IMG/VR virus record: IMGVR_UViG_3300031539_000392
Location: 1-20,449 of that record
Length of the DNA stretch: 20,449 nt
Source of the DNA: a virus
Direction: 5' to 3' (one strand)
In this document: positions 6,939-12,305 of the stretch, one piece after another
Numbering within the stretch: the first letter of the stretch is position 1
Layout of the letters: every line of letters starts with the position of its first letter
Notes under the pieces: generated by a model
Databases searched by the model: none
What the model saw: the letters and a program-made list of their open reading frames with translations, nothing else
What the model was told of the DNA's origin: nothing
Made by a program: the position numbers and the translations under genes

Positions 6939-8818
6939 ATAGTTTGTGATTCTGATTCTAATGGTAGGGTTAGGGACTCAGAATGGTCCACAAACAACGG
7001 AACTTCGACTCTGTAGTGATTTGATAGCGTGTTGATGCAGTCAATGGCGCAATAGAGTTGCTGGCCGGCCGATATATCAGGATACGGCACGCCGTTAAGT
7101 AATGCCTCGCAGGTGTCCTCTACGCTGCCGTTAAGATTGTACTTGAACAGCTTCCAGGTAACGTGCTCGAATTTGCCGTTGACCGCGGCCTCGACCATCT
7201 TGCTCTGCTCGACTTTGAACCTGCCGATTTCTTCCAACTTGCTCTCGACTTCAGCGATCAGTTGTGCCAGTTCCTTTTCCCTGCTTTCGAGTTCGGCGAT
7301 ACGTTCCTTTGACCCTTTGATGTTGTCGTACTGGGCCAATGCCTTATTGATCTCGGCGATTTGCTCTGCTTTGGCGTCCCTGTCGGCTTGATTCTTATCG
7401 AGTTGCTGTGACACCGGCTCGCCGAGTTCGGCCTTAATCTTCTCTATCTCGGCTGTCAGTTCCTGCCATTCTTCGTCGTCGGCATAATTGGCCTTCGGCC
7501 GGTTCTTGACCTGCTCGGCGATCTCGGCGAGGCGTTTGTCTTTGGCGGCTTTGTCAATAGTGAGTTCTTCGACAAGGGCGTTTGACTTGGCTATATGTTC
7601 GCCAAATGCTTCTTGCTGTTTGTTCAATTCGTCTTTATGTTCTTCGATTGCCTTTTGAGTCTGGTTGCTCCTTGCCTCGATATTGCCGAGAGCCGTCTGT
7701 CTCTTGTTCTCAGCGTCGGCGATCTGATCAGCGGGAAGTCTCTGCCCGCAATTGAAGCAGGTTTCATCAGCAGGCTTATTCTTCGCCTTTTGGTATTCAG
7801 CCTTAATTCCGGCCAGTGTTAGTAATGACGCTGCAATCGCATTCTTGACCGAATCGATTGCCGAGCTGTCAGAATGTATTACGTGCCGCAATATGACCAA
7901 CTCCCGCGTCCGGTCGGTGTGGTCCTGCTCAAGCTTCGCGCGTTCATCGTTCAGTTCTTCAATCGGTCCCTGCTGATTCCTGACGCAGTTCTCACGGTGC
8001 AGCAGTTTTTCATTGAGGTCGTTGATTTTCTCAAAACCTTCCTGCCTCGTTTTTTCACTGTCCCGTAGTACTTGAATATACGTATCAAGCTTTACAACAT
8101 CCTCCTGGGCGTTCTCGCGCTTGGCGATAAGCTCGACTTCGCTGTCGCTGGCGGCCTGTGCGTAGTCTTTAAGTCCACGCTGCAATTCATCTATTCTGGG
8201 ATTGATACCATCGCGTTCTTTCTTGTGAGCTTTACGCTGTTCGCCGAGAACTTTCGAGTATTCGTCAATCGTCCTGCCCTTGAGCAGTTCCAGCAGTCCG
8301 TCGAATCCCGCCGGCATCGGTATCTTTCCGGCAATCTCCAGAAGTTCACGCCGCCGATCCGTCCAGTGCATTTTCGTATTGAACTGCGACAAATCACTGA
8401 GCATTTTGAAGATGGTCTCGGGAATGACGTTGGCGATCCAGTCCTGATACTCGCCGACCTTCTTCGGCACTTCGTCGATTGTGCAGATTACCGAGTAGCC
8501 GCGTAGCTGGCCCTTGACGACGTTCTCGTGCTGCTCTTTGCGCAGGATATGCTCGACGCCGCTGACTTCAATCGAAGCTTCCACCGCTACCACCAGTCCC
8601 TTGATTACCTCATTGAAGTCGTCAAGTGGCCTGACTTCAAAGTCTGTCCGGCCGGTACTGTCCTTACCGGAAAACAGCCACAGATAGGCATCGAGAACCG
8701 TAGTCTTACCCACGCCGTTCTCTGCCCGGATTTTGGCGTTCCTGCCGAAGAACTTGGCCTCAAACGATTTGAGTCCCTTGAAATTCTCCAGCTTGATTGA
8801 GTTTAGTTTGATTCTCAT
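6830..8818 (-). CDS. SbcC/Rad50-like ATPase with zinc hook
   Basis: 662 residues, shorter than cellular SbcC (about 1,000). Walker A is at 32-40 (AENGVGKTT; the usual first Gly is Ala). Long coiled coils flank a zinc hook, CFNC, at about 352-356. The C-terminal lobe has the ABC signature (SAGQQ, about 584) and Walker B (PLFVDHSESL, about 612), where the usual LDE is replaced by VDHSE. The family tethers and remodels DNA ends with a nuclease partner. No SbcD is present, so the partner could be the nearby MBL enzyme or a host SbcD. GGAGA precedes the ATG. The last 36 residues share DNA with the AP2 gene. Confidence 0.85.
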   Translation of the reverse strand: MRIKLNSIKLENFKGLKSFEAKFFGRNAKIRAENGVGKTTVLDAYLWLFSGKDSTGRTDFEVRPLDDFNEVIKGLVVAVEASIEVSGVEHILRKEQHENVVKGQLRGYSVICTIDEVPKKVGEYQDWIANVIPETIFKMLSDLSQFNTKMHWTDRRRELLEIAGKIPMPAGFDGLLELLKGRTIDEYSKVLGEQRKAHKKERDGINPRIDELQRGLKDYAQAASDSEVELIAKRENAQEDVVKLDTYIQVLRDSEKTRQEGFEKINDLNEKLLHRENCVRNQQGPIEELNDERAKLEQDHTDRTRELVILRHVIHSDSSAIDSVKNAIAASLLTLAGIKAEYQKAKNKPADETCFNCGQRLPADQIADAENKRQTALGNIEARSNQTQKAIEEHKDELNKQQEAFGEHIAKSNALVEELTIDKAAKDKRLAEIAEQVKNRPKANYADDEEWQELTAEIEKIKAELGEPVSQQLDKNQADRDAKAEQIAEINKALAQYDNIKGSKERIAELESREKELAQLIAEVESKLEEIGRFKVEQSKMVEAAVNGKFEHVTWKLFKYNLNGSVEDTCEALLNGVPYPDISAGQQLYCAIDCINTLSNHYRVEVPLFVDHSESLTLPLESESQTICLEATKGLKELKVELQSEPKLQEVAEIRNGEHILW

Positions 8819-8912
8819 GATTTTCTCCGTTTCTTTCGATTTCCCACATGCCTTTACCGGGCATACGAAAAGTAATTATCATCCAAACCACCGCAACGAT
8901 TATTCGATTCAT
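8760..8912 (-). CDS. Possible 50-residue coupled membrane peptide
   Basis: An ATG overlaps the stop of the 3D-domain gene as ATGA and opens a 50-codon frame. Residues 3-15 (RIIVAVVWMIITF) are hydrophobic enough for a short membrane segment. The second half is polar and shares DNA with the first 59 bases of the SbcC-like gene in another frame. It may be a real small membrane protein, or a coupling frame carrying ribosomes from the 3D gene to the ATPase start. No family is recognised. Confidence 0.35.
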   Translation of the reverse strand: MNRIIVAVVWMIITFRMPGKGMWEIERNGENHENQTKLNQAGEFQGTQIV

Positions 8913-9361
8913 GGCTTACTTCCTTTTATGAAAACAACAACATTTCGAACGCCCCATTCCAGGGCGGCCTTGTGAGTAGAAAAATAAACATCAAGGCGAC
9001 CGGAAGTGATAGCCCCGCCTCTGTCCAGAACCTTGACGGGCTTTCCGTTGTTATATCCCGGAACAGTAAGCAAAGTGCCGAAGGGAATATTTTTAGGAGC
9101 CGCCACAAAAACATCGCCCGGCCTGATTATGTGCCCACTGGCCGTGACGCCATCGGCATATTTTCCGCAGCAGCACTTGCCGGGACAGTAAGCAGTCACT
9201 CGCATTGAAAAAGAAGATCCCGGCGAACTGGCCACGCTGGCCGGCGGAATTGTCTCGCCGGAATCCTTGGCATGAACGTTTTCAAGATAGCAAATGTGAG
9301 ACGTGAAACCGATTACCGTCCCACAGATTACCGTCAAAATGAATTCAATTATATCTCTCAT
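8909..9361 (-). CDS. 3D-domain cell-wall protein (MltA/RlpA-like fold)
   Basis: An N-terminal membrane segment (about 4-22) is followed by a linker and a 3D (Asp-Asp-Asp) domain: VTAYCPGKCCCGKYADGVTA (55-74), the aspartates in VLDRGG (113) and GRLDVYF (124), and a closing helix KAALEWG. The domain is shared by MltA-type lytic transglycosylases and Bacillus YuiC-like enzymes, which cut peptidoglycan. With a signal anchor and no holin or endolysin near, it may act in lysis or wall remodelling. AGGAG stands eight bases before the ATG. It is the first gene after the tRNA region and probably begins the operon. Confidence 0.78.
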   Translation of the reverse strand: MRDIIEFILTVICGTVIGFTSHICYLENVHAKDSGETIPPASVASSPGSSFSMRVTAYCPGKCCCGKYADGVTASGHIIRPGDVFVAAPKNIPFGTLLTVPGYNNGKPVKVLDRGGAITSGRLDVYFSTHKAALEWGVRNVVVFIKGSKP

Positions 9362-9383
9362 CTTCTATCTCCTAAGAAATTCC

Positions 9384-9413
9384 CAGTCCCCGCCCTTGTG
9401 GGCTAAGGGACTG
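9384..9413 (-). other. Stable hairpin in the 5' leader of the 3D gene
   Basis: CAGTCCC (9384-9390) pairs with GGGACTG (9407-9413), and inside it GCCC (9392-9395) pairs with GGGC (9400-9403) around a TTGT loop. No T-run follows on either strand, so it is not a classic terminator. It ends about 23 bases before the 3D gene ATG and could influence its translation or protect RNA ends. Confidence 0.5.
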
Positions 9414-9435
9414 AGATAAAAGATTCAAAAAGTCA

Positions 9436-9505
9436 GGCGCTGAGGACATCCTTAACACATGTTGTCCCTTCCTAACTTGCCATCCAACGGATTAGCATCA
9501 GCGCC
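9436..9505 (-). ncRNA. Candidate three-way-junction RNA
   Basis: A perfect 8-bp closing stem, GGCGCTGA (9436-9443) with TCAGCGCC (9498-9505), encloses two further pairings: GGACA (9444-9448) with TGTCC (9463-9467), and on the minus strand CTAAT with GTTAG around a CCGTTGG core. The minus strand continues as TGACTTTTTGA, a terminator-like tail. It lies between the tRNAs and the 3D gene, in a stretch with no coding frame. It matches no RNA family I can name. Confidence 0.4.
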
Positions 9506-9545
9506 CTTGAAGTAACACAACCATGAGGAGATTGTGATGGAATCT

Positions 9546-9587
9546 GCTGGGCCTGAGTGCGGAGGAGGGAGATGGGTTCGGCCCAGC
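9546..9587. repeat. Hairpin repeat with GGAGGAGGG, copy 1
   Basis: A perfect 8-bp stem GCTGGGCC/GGCCCAGC closes a 26-base loop containing GGAGGAGGG (9561-9569) followed by AGATG. Read on the minus strand the loop shows CCCTCCTCC, which resembles the anti-Shine-Dalgarno tail of 16S rRNA. On the plus strand it is a strong ribosome site before a six-codon frame. Confidence 0.5.
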
Positions 9588-9606
9588 ATTAGATAAAGAT
9601 TGCAAT

Positions 9607-9680
9607 GTGCCCGGCGGGGATTTGAACCCGCGACCTCCAGGTTATGGGCCTGGCGAGCTGCCGAACTGCTCCACCCCGCG
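9607..9680 (-). tRNA. Initiator-like tRNA-Met (CAT), 3' side mispaired
   Basis: The 5' acceptor strand is CGCGGGG. The D arm (GAGC/GCTC, with the A11-U24 initiator feature) and the anticodon arm (CCAGG, loop CCCATAA, CCTGG) are well formed, and the T-loop is TTCAAAT. Initiator marks include C1 opposite A72. The 3' side reads CCCCG then CCGGGCA: two T-stem pairs and two acceptor pairs do not form. The stretch CCCCGC could pair with either the T-stem 5' strand or the acceptor 5' strand, as if one 3' strand had been lost. No CCA is encoded. Either a decayed tRNA or an unusual tRNA-like RNA. Confidence 0.7.
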
Positions 9681-9712
9681 ATGTCATTTATTATTTACTA
9701 TTTACTATTTAA

Positions 9713-9809
9713 CGAAAGGGGCAGGACTCGAACCTGCATCGGTCTGTTAAAATCAGACTGTTTTGCCTGCGGAGCGAGGCGCCTCCCTTCGCAGTTAAAC
9801 TACCCTTTC
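9713..9809 (-). tRNA. tRNA-Lys (TTT) with long D-loop insertion
   Basis: The acceptor GAAAGGG/CCCTTTC pairs perfectly. The anticodon arm is GTCTG, loop ATTTTAA, CAGAC, giving anticodon TTT (Lys). The T-arm is GCAGG, TTCGAGT, CCTGC, and the discriminator is G. No CCA is encoded. The D-stem GTTT/AAAC is present, but the D-loop is 33 bases instead of about 8-10, making the gene 97 bases. The extra bases form a palindrome (listed separately). Without the insert the D region would read as an ordinary GTTTAACTGGCAAAAC arm. Confidence 0.85.
9768..9793. repeat. 26-nt palindrome inserted in the tRNA-Lys D-loop
   Basis: The 26 bases fold on themselves with 11 of 13 possible pairs and no loop, centred on the perfect palindrome GAGGCGCCTC (9776-9785). 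The ends TGCG and CGCA pair. The segment separates the bases that would be G18 and G19. It is GC-rich compared with the tRNA around it. No second copy was noticed in this window. Confidence 0.8.
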
Positions 9810-9837
9810 AAAATGTTGCCGGTCTCTCCCGGCTTGT

Positions 9838-9895
9838 CACGCCTTGATCTTTGAACCCGTATGGTCTAACGCGCGTTTACTCTACCCCGGCGTTC
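9838..9895 (-). pseudogene. tRNA-like remnant
   Basis: Minus-strand bases contain ACGCC...GGCGT ends, a GGGGTAGAGT start resembling a D-arm, GTTAGACCATA resembling a Met-type anticodon loop, and GGGTTCAAA resembling a T-loop. The arms do not pair into a cloverleaf. It may be a deleted tRNA next to the Lys gene. Low confidence. Confidence 0.25.
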
Positions 9896-9911
9896 GGATC
9901 GACTATCGTGA

Positions 9912-9945
9912 CCGACCATTTTATCGATCCCATTAAAATGGTCGG
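9912..9945. repeat. Perfect 12-bp inverted repeat
   Basis: CCGACCATTTTA (9912-9923) and TAAAATGGTCGG (9934-9945) are exact reverse complements around a 10-base loop. No T-run follows on either strand, so a terminator is unlikely. It could be a protein-binding site or a processing hairpin between the tRNA remnants and the attachment region. Confidence 0.7.
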
Positions 9946-9969
9946 ATGTTCTTAAAAATGAGGTCAAGG

Positions 9970-10002
9970 TCATCCCTGACCCCATTCGGAGGAGGGTGAT
10001 GA
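9970..10002. repeat. Hairpin repeat with GGAGGAGGG, copy 2
   Basis: TCATCCC (9970-9976) pairs with GGG-T-GATGA (9994-10002) with one bulged T. GGAGGAGGG (9988-9996) overlaps the 3' arm and is followed by TGATG, giving a three-codon plus-strand frame. On the minus strand it reads ATCACCCTCCTCC, close to the 16S rRNA tail. Confidence 0.45.
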
Positions 10003-10019
10003 AAAGCTGATAATACCGG

Positions 10020-10068
10020 CCGGGCTGCCGTCAGGAGGAGGGGAGTGATTAATTTCCGACAGCTCCGG
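10020..10068. repeat. Hairpin repeat with GGAGGAGGG, copy 3
   Basis: CCGGGCTG-c-CG (10020-10030) pairs with CG-a-CAGC-t-CCGG (10057-10068), ten pairs with one mismatch and one bulge. The 26-base loop contains GGAGGAGGG (10034-10042), followed by GAGTGATTAA. The loop has the same size as in copy 1. Confidence 0.45.
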
Positions 10069-10087
10069 CGTTTCCCTTAGAAAGTCT

Positions 10088-10096
10088 TGTGGCTCG
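10088..10096 (+). promoter_or_regulatory. Candidate integrase arm site 1
   Basis: TGTGGCTCG, one of four exact copies around int and attP. It is preceded by CTTAGAAAGTC, also found (with one base fewer) before the copy at 11178-11186 on the other strand. Confidence 0.6.
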
Positions 10097-10132
10097 TTAA
10101 AATAGATGACTTATTACAAACATTTCTCGGCG

Positions 10133-10179
10133 CCTGCTTTACACGCAGGAAGTCATCAGTTCAAATCTGATATCGCCCA
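10133..10179 (+). other. attP core: 3' half of tRNA-Val (TAC)
   Basis: Plus-strand bases form a perfect anticodon arm (CCTGC, loop TTTACAC, GCAGG; anticodon TAC), variable loop AAGTC, perfect T-arm (ATCAG, TTCAAAT, CTGAT), then ATCGCCC and discriminator A. The matching 5' half (it should begin GGGCGAT) is absent. Upstream sequence is unrelated. A tRNA 3' half beside an integrase is the usual form of attP for phages that integrate in tRNA genes, since it restores the host tRNA. It ends 12 bases from the int stop and is flanked by two TGTGGCTCG sites. Confidence 0.85.
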
Positions 10180-10188
10180 TGTGGCTCG
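10180..10188 (+). promoter_or_regulatory. Candidate integrase arm site 2
   Basis: TGTGGCTCG immediately after the tRNA-Val 3' end, in direct orientation with site 1 and 92 bases from it, so the two sites bracket the crossover region. Confidence 0.6.
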
Positions 10189-10191
10189 AGG

Positions 10192-11151
10192 TCATACGAC
10201 CTCCTTAAATTGGGTCTCTGTTTCTGGCAGAGACCCTTTTTTGAGCCTGTCCGATGCGATTTTTCGGGCCTGAGCAAAGAATGACTTCCTTACACCAGTG
10301 TAATAGGTCAGCGTCTTTCTGCATTTATGACCGGTCAGGGACATTACAATGTGGTCCGGCAACTGCTCGATCATGTTGGTCGTATACGTTTTTCTGAGCC
10401 GATGGAAATCGCCGATCTGACAGCCGAACGCCTTTCGCTGGATCCCGACAAACGTCCGGCGGAAATTTTCTTCCGGACATTTCCGCTTCCGGAAATTCAA
10501 TAATCCCGACCGCTGCATGTACAGCATGTGGGCGTATCTGCGATGATTCAAAAACGGATAGTGACATCCGAGCAATTTAATTATCCCATCGAGCTGCTCG
10601 ATTATCGGGACCTGCCGGACCTCCTTTGTCTTTGGCTCCCACGGCCAGGTCCGCTCGCTCTTTCGCTTGGCCTCGACGTGAACGTAGCCCTTGCGAATGT
10701 TGTCCATCGTCAGATTCAAAATCGCTCCACGGCGAAGCCCGGTTGTCCATGCACAGAGTATGATCCCCTTCCACCGGAGATCCGAAGCAAAACGCAGCAT
10801 CCTTTCGACCTGCCAGTCCTCGTAAAACGCAACAGGATTGCGGGTGATACGAAACTGCCTGGTCCGCTTTAACGGATTGACCGGCAAAATCTCTTTGTCC
10901 TCGACCGACCAGCTAAATATCCTGCTGATCGACCGAAGCCACATATTGGCGGAGTTCCTGGATCTTCCGGTTTCCATCAGATAACTCTTGAACTTCTCGC
11001 CGTCGGCCGGCTTGACCTTGTCGATACGCTTGTTGCCGATCGCCGCGACAAAGTGTTTAAAGGCAAGCACGAACGTATCGATCGACGACGGCTCGTAGTT
11101 CCAACGGTTCTCCTCTATAAATAGTTGACATAACGTGTGGCTCGTAATCAT
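10192..11151 (-). CDS. int: Tyrosine-recombinase integrase
   Basis: Catalyses site-specific integration and excision at the adjacent tRNA-Val attP. An N-terminal SAM-like core-binding domain (about 1-95) precedes the catalytic domain. Active-site residues are visible: Arg in TTGLRRG (R140), Lys in KTKEVRQV (about 174-176), His250 and Arg253 in FHRLRKT, His275 in LTGHK, and the nucleophile Tyr in LTYYTGV (283/284). A TTG start at 11187 is open, but ATG at 11151 has GGAGG eight bases upstream (with GTGGCCAA between), giving 319 residues. The start region lies between inverted TGTGGCTCG sites, suggesting self-regulation. It is last in its transcription unit, ending at attP. Confidence 0.93.
   Translation of the reverse strand: MITSHTLCQLFIEENRWNYEPSSIDTFVLAFKHFVAAIGNKRIDKVKPADGEKFKSYLMETGRSRNSANMWLRSISRIFSWSVEDKEILPVNPLKRTRQFRITRNPVAFYEDWQVERMLRFASDLRWKGIILCAWTTGLRRGAILNLTMDNIRKGYVHVEAKRKSERTWPWEPKTKEVRQVPIIEQLDGIIKLLGCHYPFLNHRRYAHMLYMQRSGLLNFRKRKCPEENFRRTFVGIQRKAFGCQIGDFHRLRKTYTTNMIEQLPDHIVMSLTGHKCRKTLTYYTGVRKSFFAQARKIASDRLKKGSLPETETQFKEVV
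11136..11144 (+). promoter_or_regulatory. Candidate integrase arm site 3, inside int start
   Basis: TGTGGCTCG on the plus strand, lying within codons 3-6 of int. It forms an inverted pair with site 4, 33 bases away. Confidence 0.6.
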
Positions 11152-11177
11152 TTGGCCACCTCCTTTCTTTCTAAGGG

Positions 11178-11186
11178 CGAGCCACA
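11178..11186 (-). promoter_or_regulatory. Candidate integrase arm site 4, upstream of int
   Basis: TGTGGCTCG on the minus strand. The longer form CTTAGAAATTTTGTGGCTCG (11178-11197) matches the plus-strand sequence at 10076-10096 with one base fewer, so int is bracketed by about 20-bp inverted repeats. Confidence 0.6.
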
Positions 11187-11206
11187 AAATTTCTAAGGTT
11201 CGCCCA

Positions 11207-11246
11207 TCTTAACAGAAAGCAGCCGCTACGTCAACTGAGCTATTCA
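11207..11246 (-). pseudogene. tRNA 5'-half-like fragment upstream of int
   Basis: The minus strand reads TAGCTCAGTTGACGTAGC, like a tRNA D-arm, then GGCTGC and TTTCTGTTAAGA, like an Asn-type (GTT) anticodon loop. The stems pair poorly and no T-arm follows. It could be tRNA debris from an earlier integration site. Low confidence. Confidence 0.25.
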
Positions 11247-11269
11247 ACCATTGCCACTGTCTTTACTTT

Positions 11270-11301
11270 TAAAAGTGTGGCCTCGCTCATTCGCCGCGAG
11301 G
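11270..11301 (-). terminator. Probable terminator after the HNH/NinG-like gene
   Basis: On the minus strand CCTCGC (11296-11301) and GCGAGG (11281-11286) form a six-pair stem followed by CCACACTTTT. The T-run is short and set back, so termination is probably partial. Confidence 0.4.
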
Positions 11302-11305
11302 GCTT

Positions 11306-11872
11306 CTATTCTTTATCCGAATCCGCCGGGCCGTCGCCTTGGCGAACTGACTCCGGTCCTTGATTCGTTTCAATTTCCAATAAAGTCAAATCCAGCTTGC
11401 CGGTCAAAATCATTGATATGGCGTAAGCAGCGCCAAGCCGCACCCCTTTGATGAACGGCATTACCTCGGATGGCAGGTCAACGTGATCGTAGATTAACCC
11501 CTGCAGCGGGCCTTCAAGGAAATCGTCGTCAACAAGCTGCCTGCTCAAGACCGCGATGGCTTCGGCTACCGATGTTCTATTTTCCTTTTCTTGGTCCATT
11601 ATCGAGTTACCCCTGACCACCCAACGCCAACGGGCCGGGTGATTGGCTATCAGCCAGGCCTTGATCTTACTATCGTTATGGCAGCTCGGGCACAGACCCA
11701 ACCCGTTACGCAGCCGCCAGCGTGTCCACATCGCCGCCCTGCCGATGATATGGGCCGCTTGCAAGCCTTTACTGCCCGAGCCGCACATCTCGCACCGCCA
11801 GCCCGCCAGGCTCTTAATCAGGTACTCCCACATCTTGTCGAGACTGTGAATGGTTATGGACATCTTTTTCAT
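11306..11872 (-). CDS. HNH nuclease (NinG-like) with fused helical tail
   Basis: The first 85 residues hold an HNH/NinG-like zinc nuclease core: CEMC (27-30), LQAAHIIGR with His41, TRWRLRNGL (Asn56) and CPSCHND (61-67). Related phage proteins act in recombination or resolve branched DNA. From about residue 92 the frame continues into an unrelated-looking helical segment starting MDQEKENRTS and ending in an acidic tail. An internal ATG there has AGGGG 11 bases upstream, so the second half could also be made alone. This may be a fusion after loss of a stop. The first ATG has no Shine-Dalgarno site; the leader is an AT-rich repeat shared with the YopX gene. Confidence 0.75.
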   Translation of the reverse strand: MKKMSITIHSLDKMWEYLIKSLAGWRCEMCGSGSKGLQAAHIIGRAAMWTRWRLRNGLGLCPSCHNDSKIKAWLIANHPARWRWVVRGNSIMDQEKENRTSVAEAIAVLSRQLVDDDFLEGPLQGLIYDHVDLPSEVMPFIKGVRLGAAYAISMILTGKLDLTLLEIETNQGPESVRQGDGPADSDKE

Positions 11873-11903
11873 TTTCGATTTATGATTTATTATTGATTAT
11901 TTC
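11873..11903 (-). repeat. AT-rich leader repeat, copy at the HNH gene
   Basis: The minus strand reads AATCATAAATCGAAA directly before ATGAAAA. The same arrangement stands before the YopX gene. It replaces a Shine-Dalgarno site and overlaps the end of the YopX frame. Confidence 0.55.
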
Positions 11904-12305
11904 CGGGTTGTCGTGGATTACCTCGGTACACTCCGCTTCTTCTTTTGTCAGTCTGAACATGAAATTACCATCAGGATCATAGATTCCCCACCATGCACCG
12001 TCATGCCATACAACTTCAATAGGCTTTCCACTATTTCTGCCACGATGGATGAATTTGTTTTTGTCGTATATCTCCTTGCCGTCCTTGTCGCGGAGGCCGG
12101 TGAACTGGCCTACGGTTTCGGGAATGACTTCGATAAAAATATCTTTAACTTTTGTAAAACGACCGGGGTGTTTTGTAGCATCGGCTATAATAAACGATTT
12201 TCCAGTGGTATAGCTTTTGTAATACCACCCATAAACCCGCTTACCTTCTCTTGTCATGCCCCTGTATGGTCTCATATCGATTTGCCCCTGATTAGCCCTT
12301 TTCAT
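11880..12305 (-). CDS. YopX family phage protein
   Basis: 141 residues. The middle holds the YopX-family pattern: VIPETVGQFTGLRDKDGKEI (about 80-99), then YDKN and a WHDGAWWGIY stretch, followed by a short acidic end. YopX proteins are common in temperate phages and prophages of many bacteria. Their function is unknown. The first residues (KRANQGQIDMRPYRGMTREG) agree with the family start, supporting ATG at 12305. There is no Shine-Dalgarno site; the AT-rich leader repeat precedes the start. The HNH gene begins seven bases after the stop. Confidence 0.85.
   Translation of the reverse strand: MKRANQGQIDMRPYRGMTREGKRVYGWYYKSYTTGKSFIIADATKHPGRFTKVKDIFIEVIPETVGQFTGLRDKDGKEIYDKNKFIHRGRNSGKPIEVVWHDGAWWGIYDPDGNFMFRLTKEEAECTEVIHDNPEIINNKS

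Larger units (their letters stand above)
11136..11186 (-). promoter_or_regulatory. Stem-loop enclosing the int ribosome site
   Basis: In the int mRNA, TGTGGCTCG (11178-11186) can pair over all nine bases with CGAGCCACA (11136-11144), placing GGAGG and the ATG in a 33-base loop. A competing pairing, GGGCGA (11200-11205) with TCGCCC (11175-11180), uses part of the same arm. As DNA, the same repeats could bind integrase and repress the gene. Confidence 0.55.

Noticed and set aside
9835-9909. A complete third tRNA of 75 bases from GCCGGGG to CCGGCA on the minus strand
   Set aside because: Ends partly pair, but no T-loop sits at the right place and the anticodon arm does not form.
9912-9945. Inverted repeat as an intrinsic terminator
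   Set aside because: The stem is perfect but no T-run follows on either strand.
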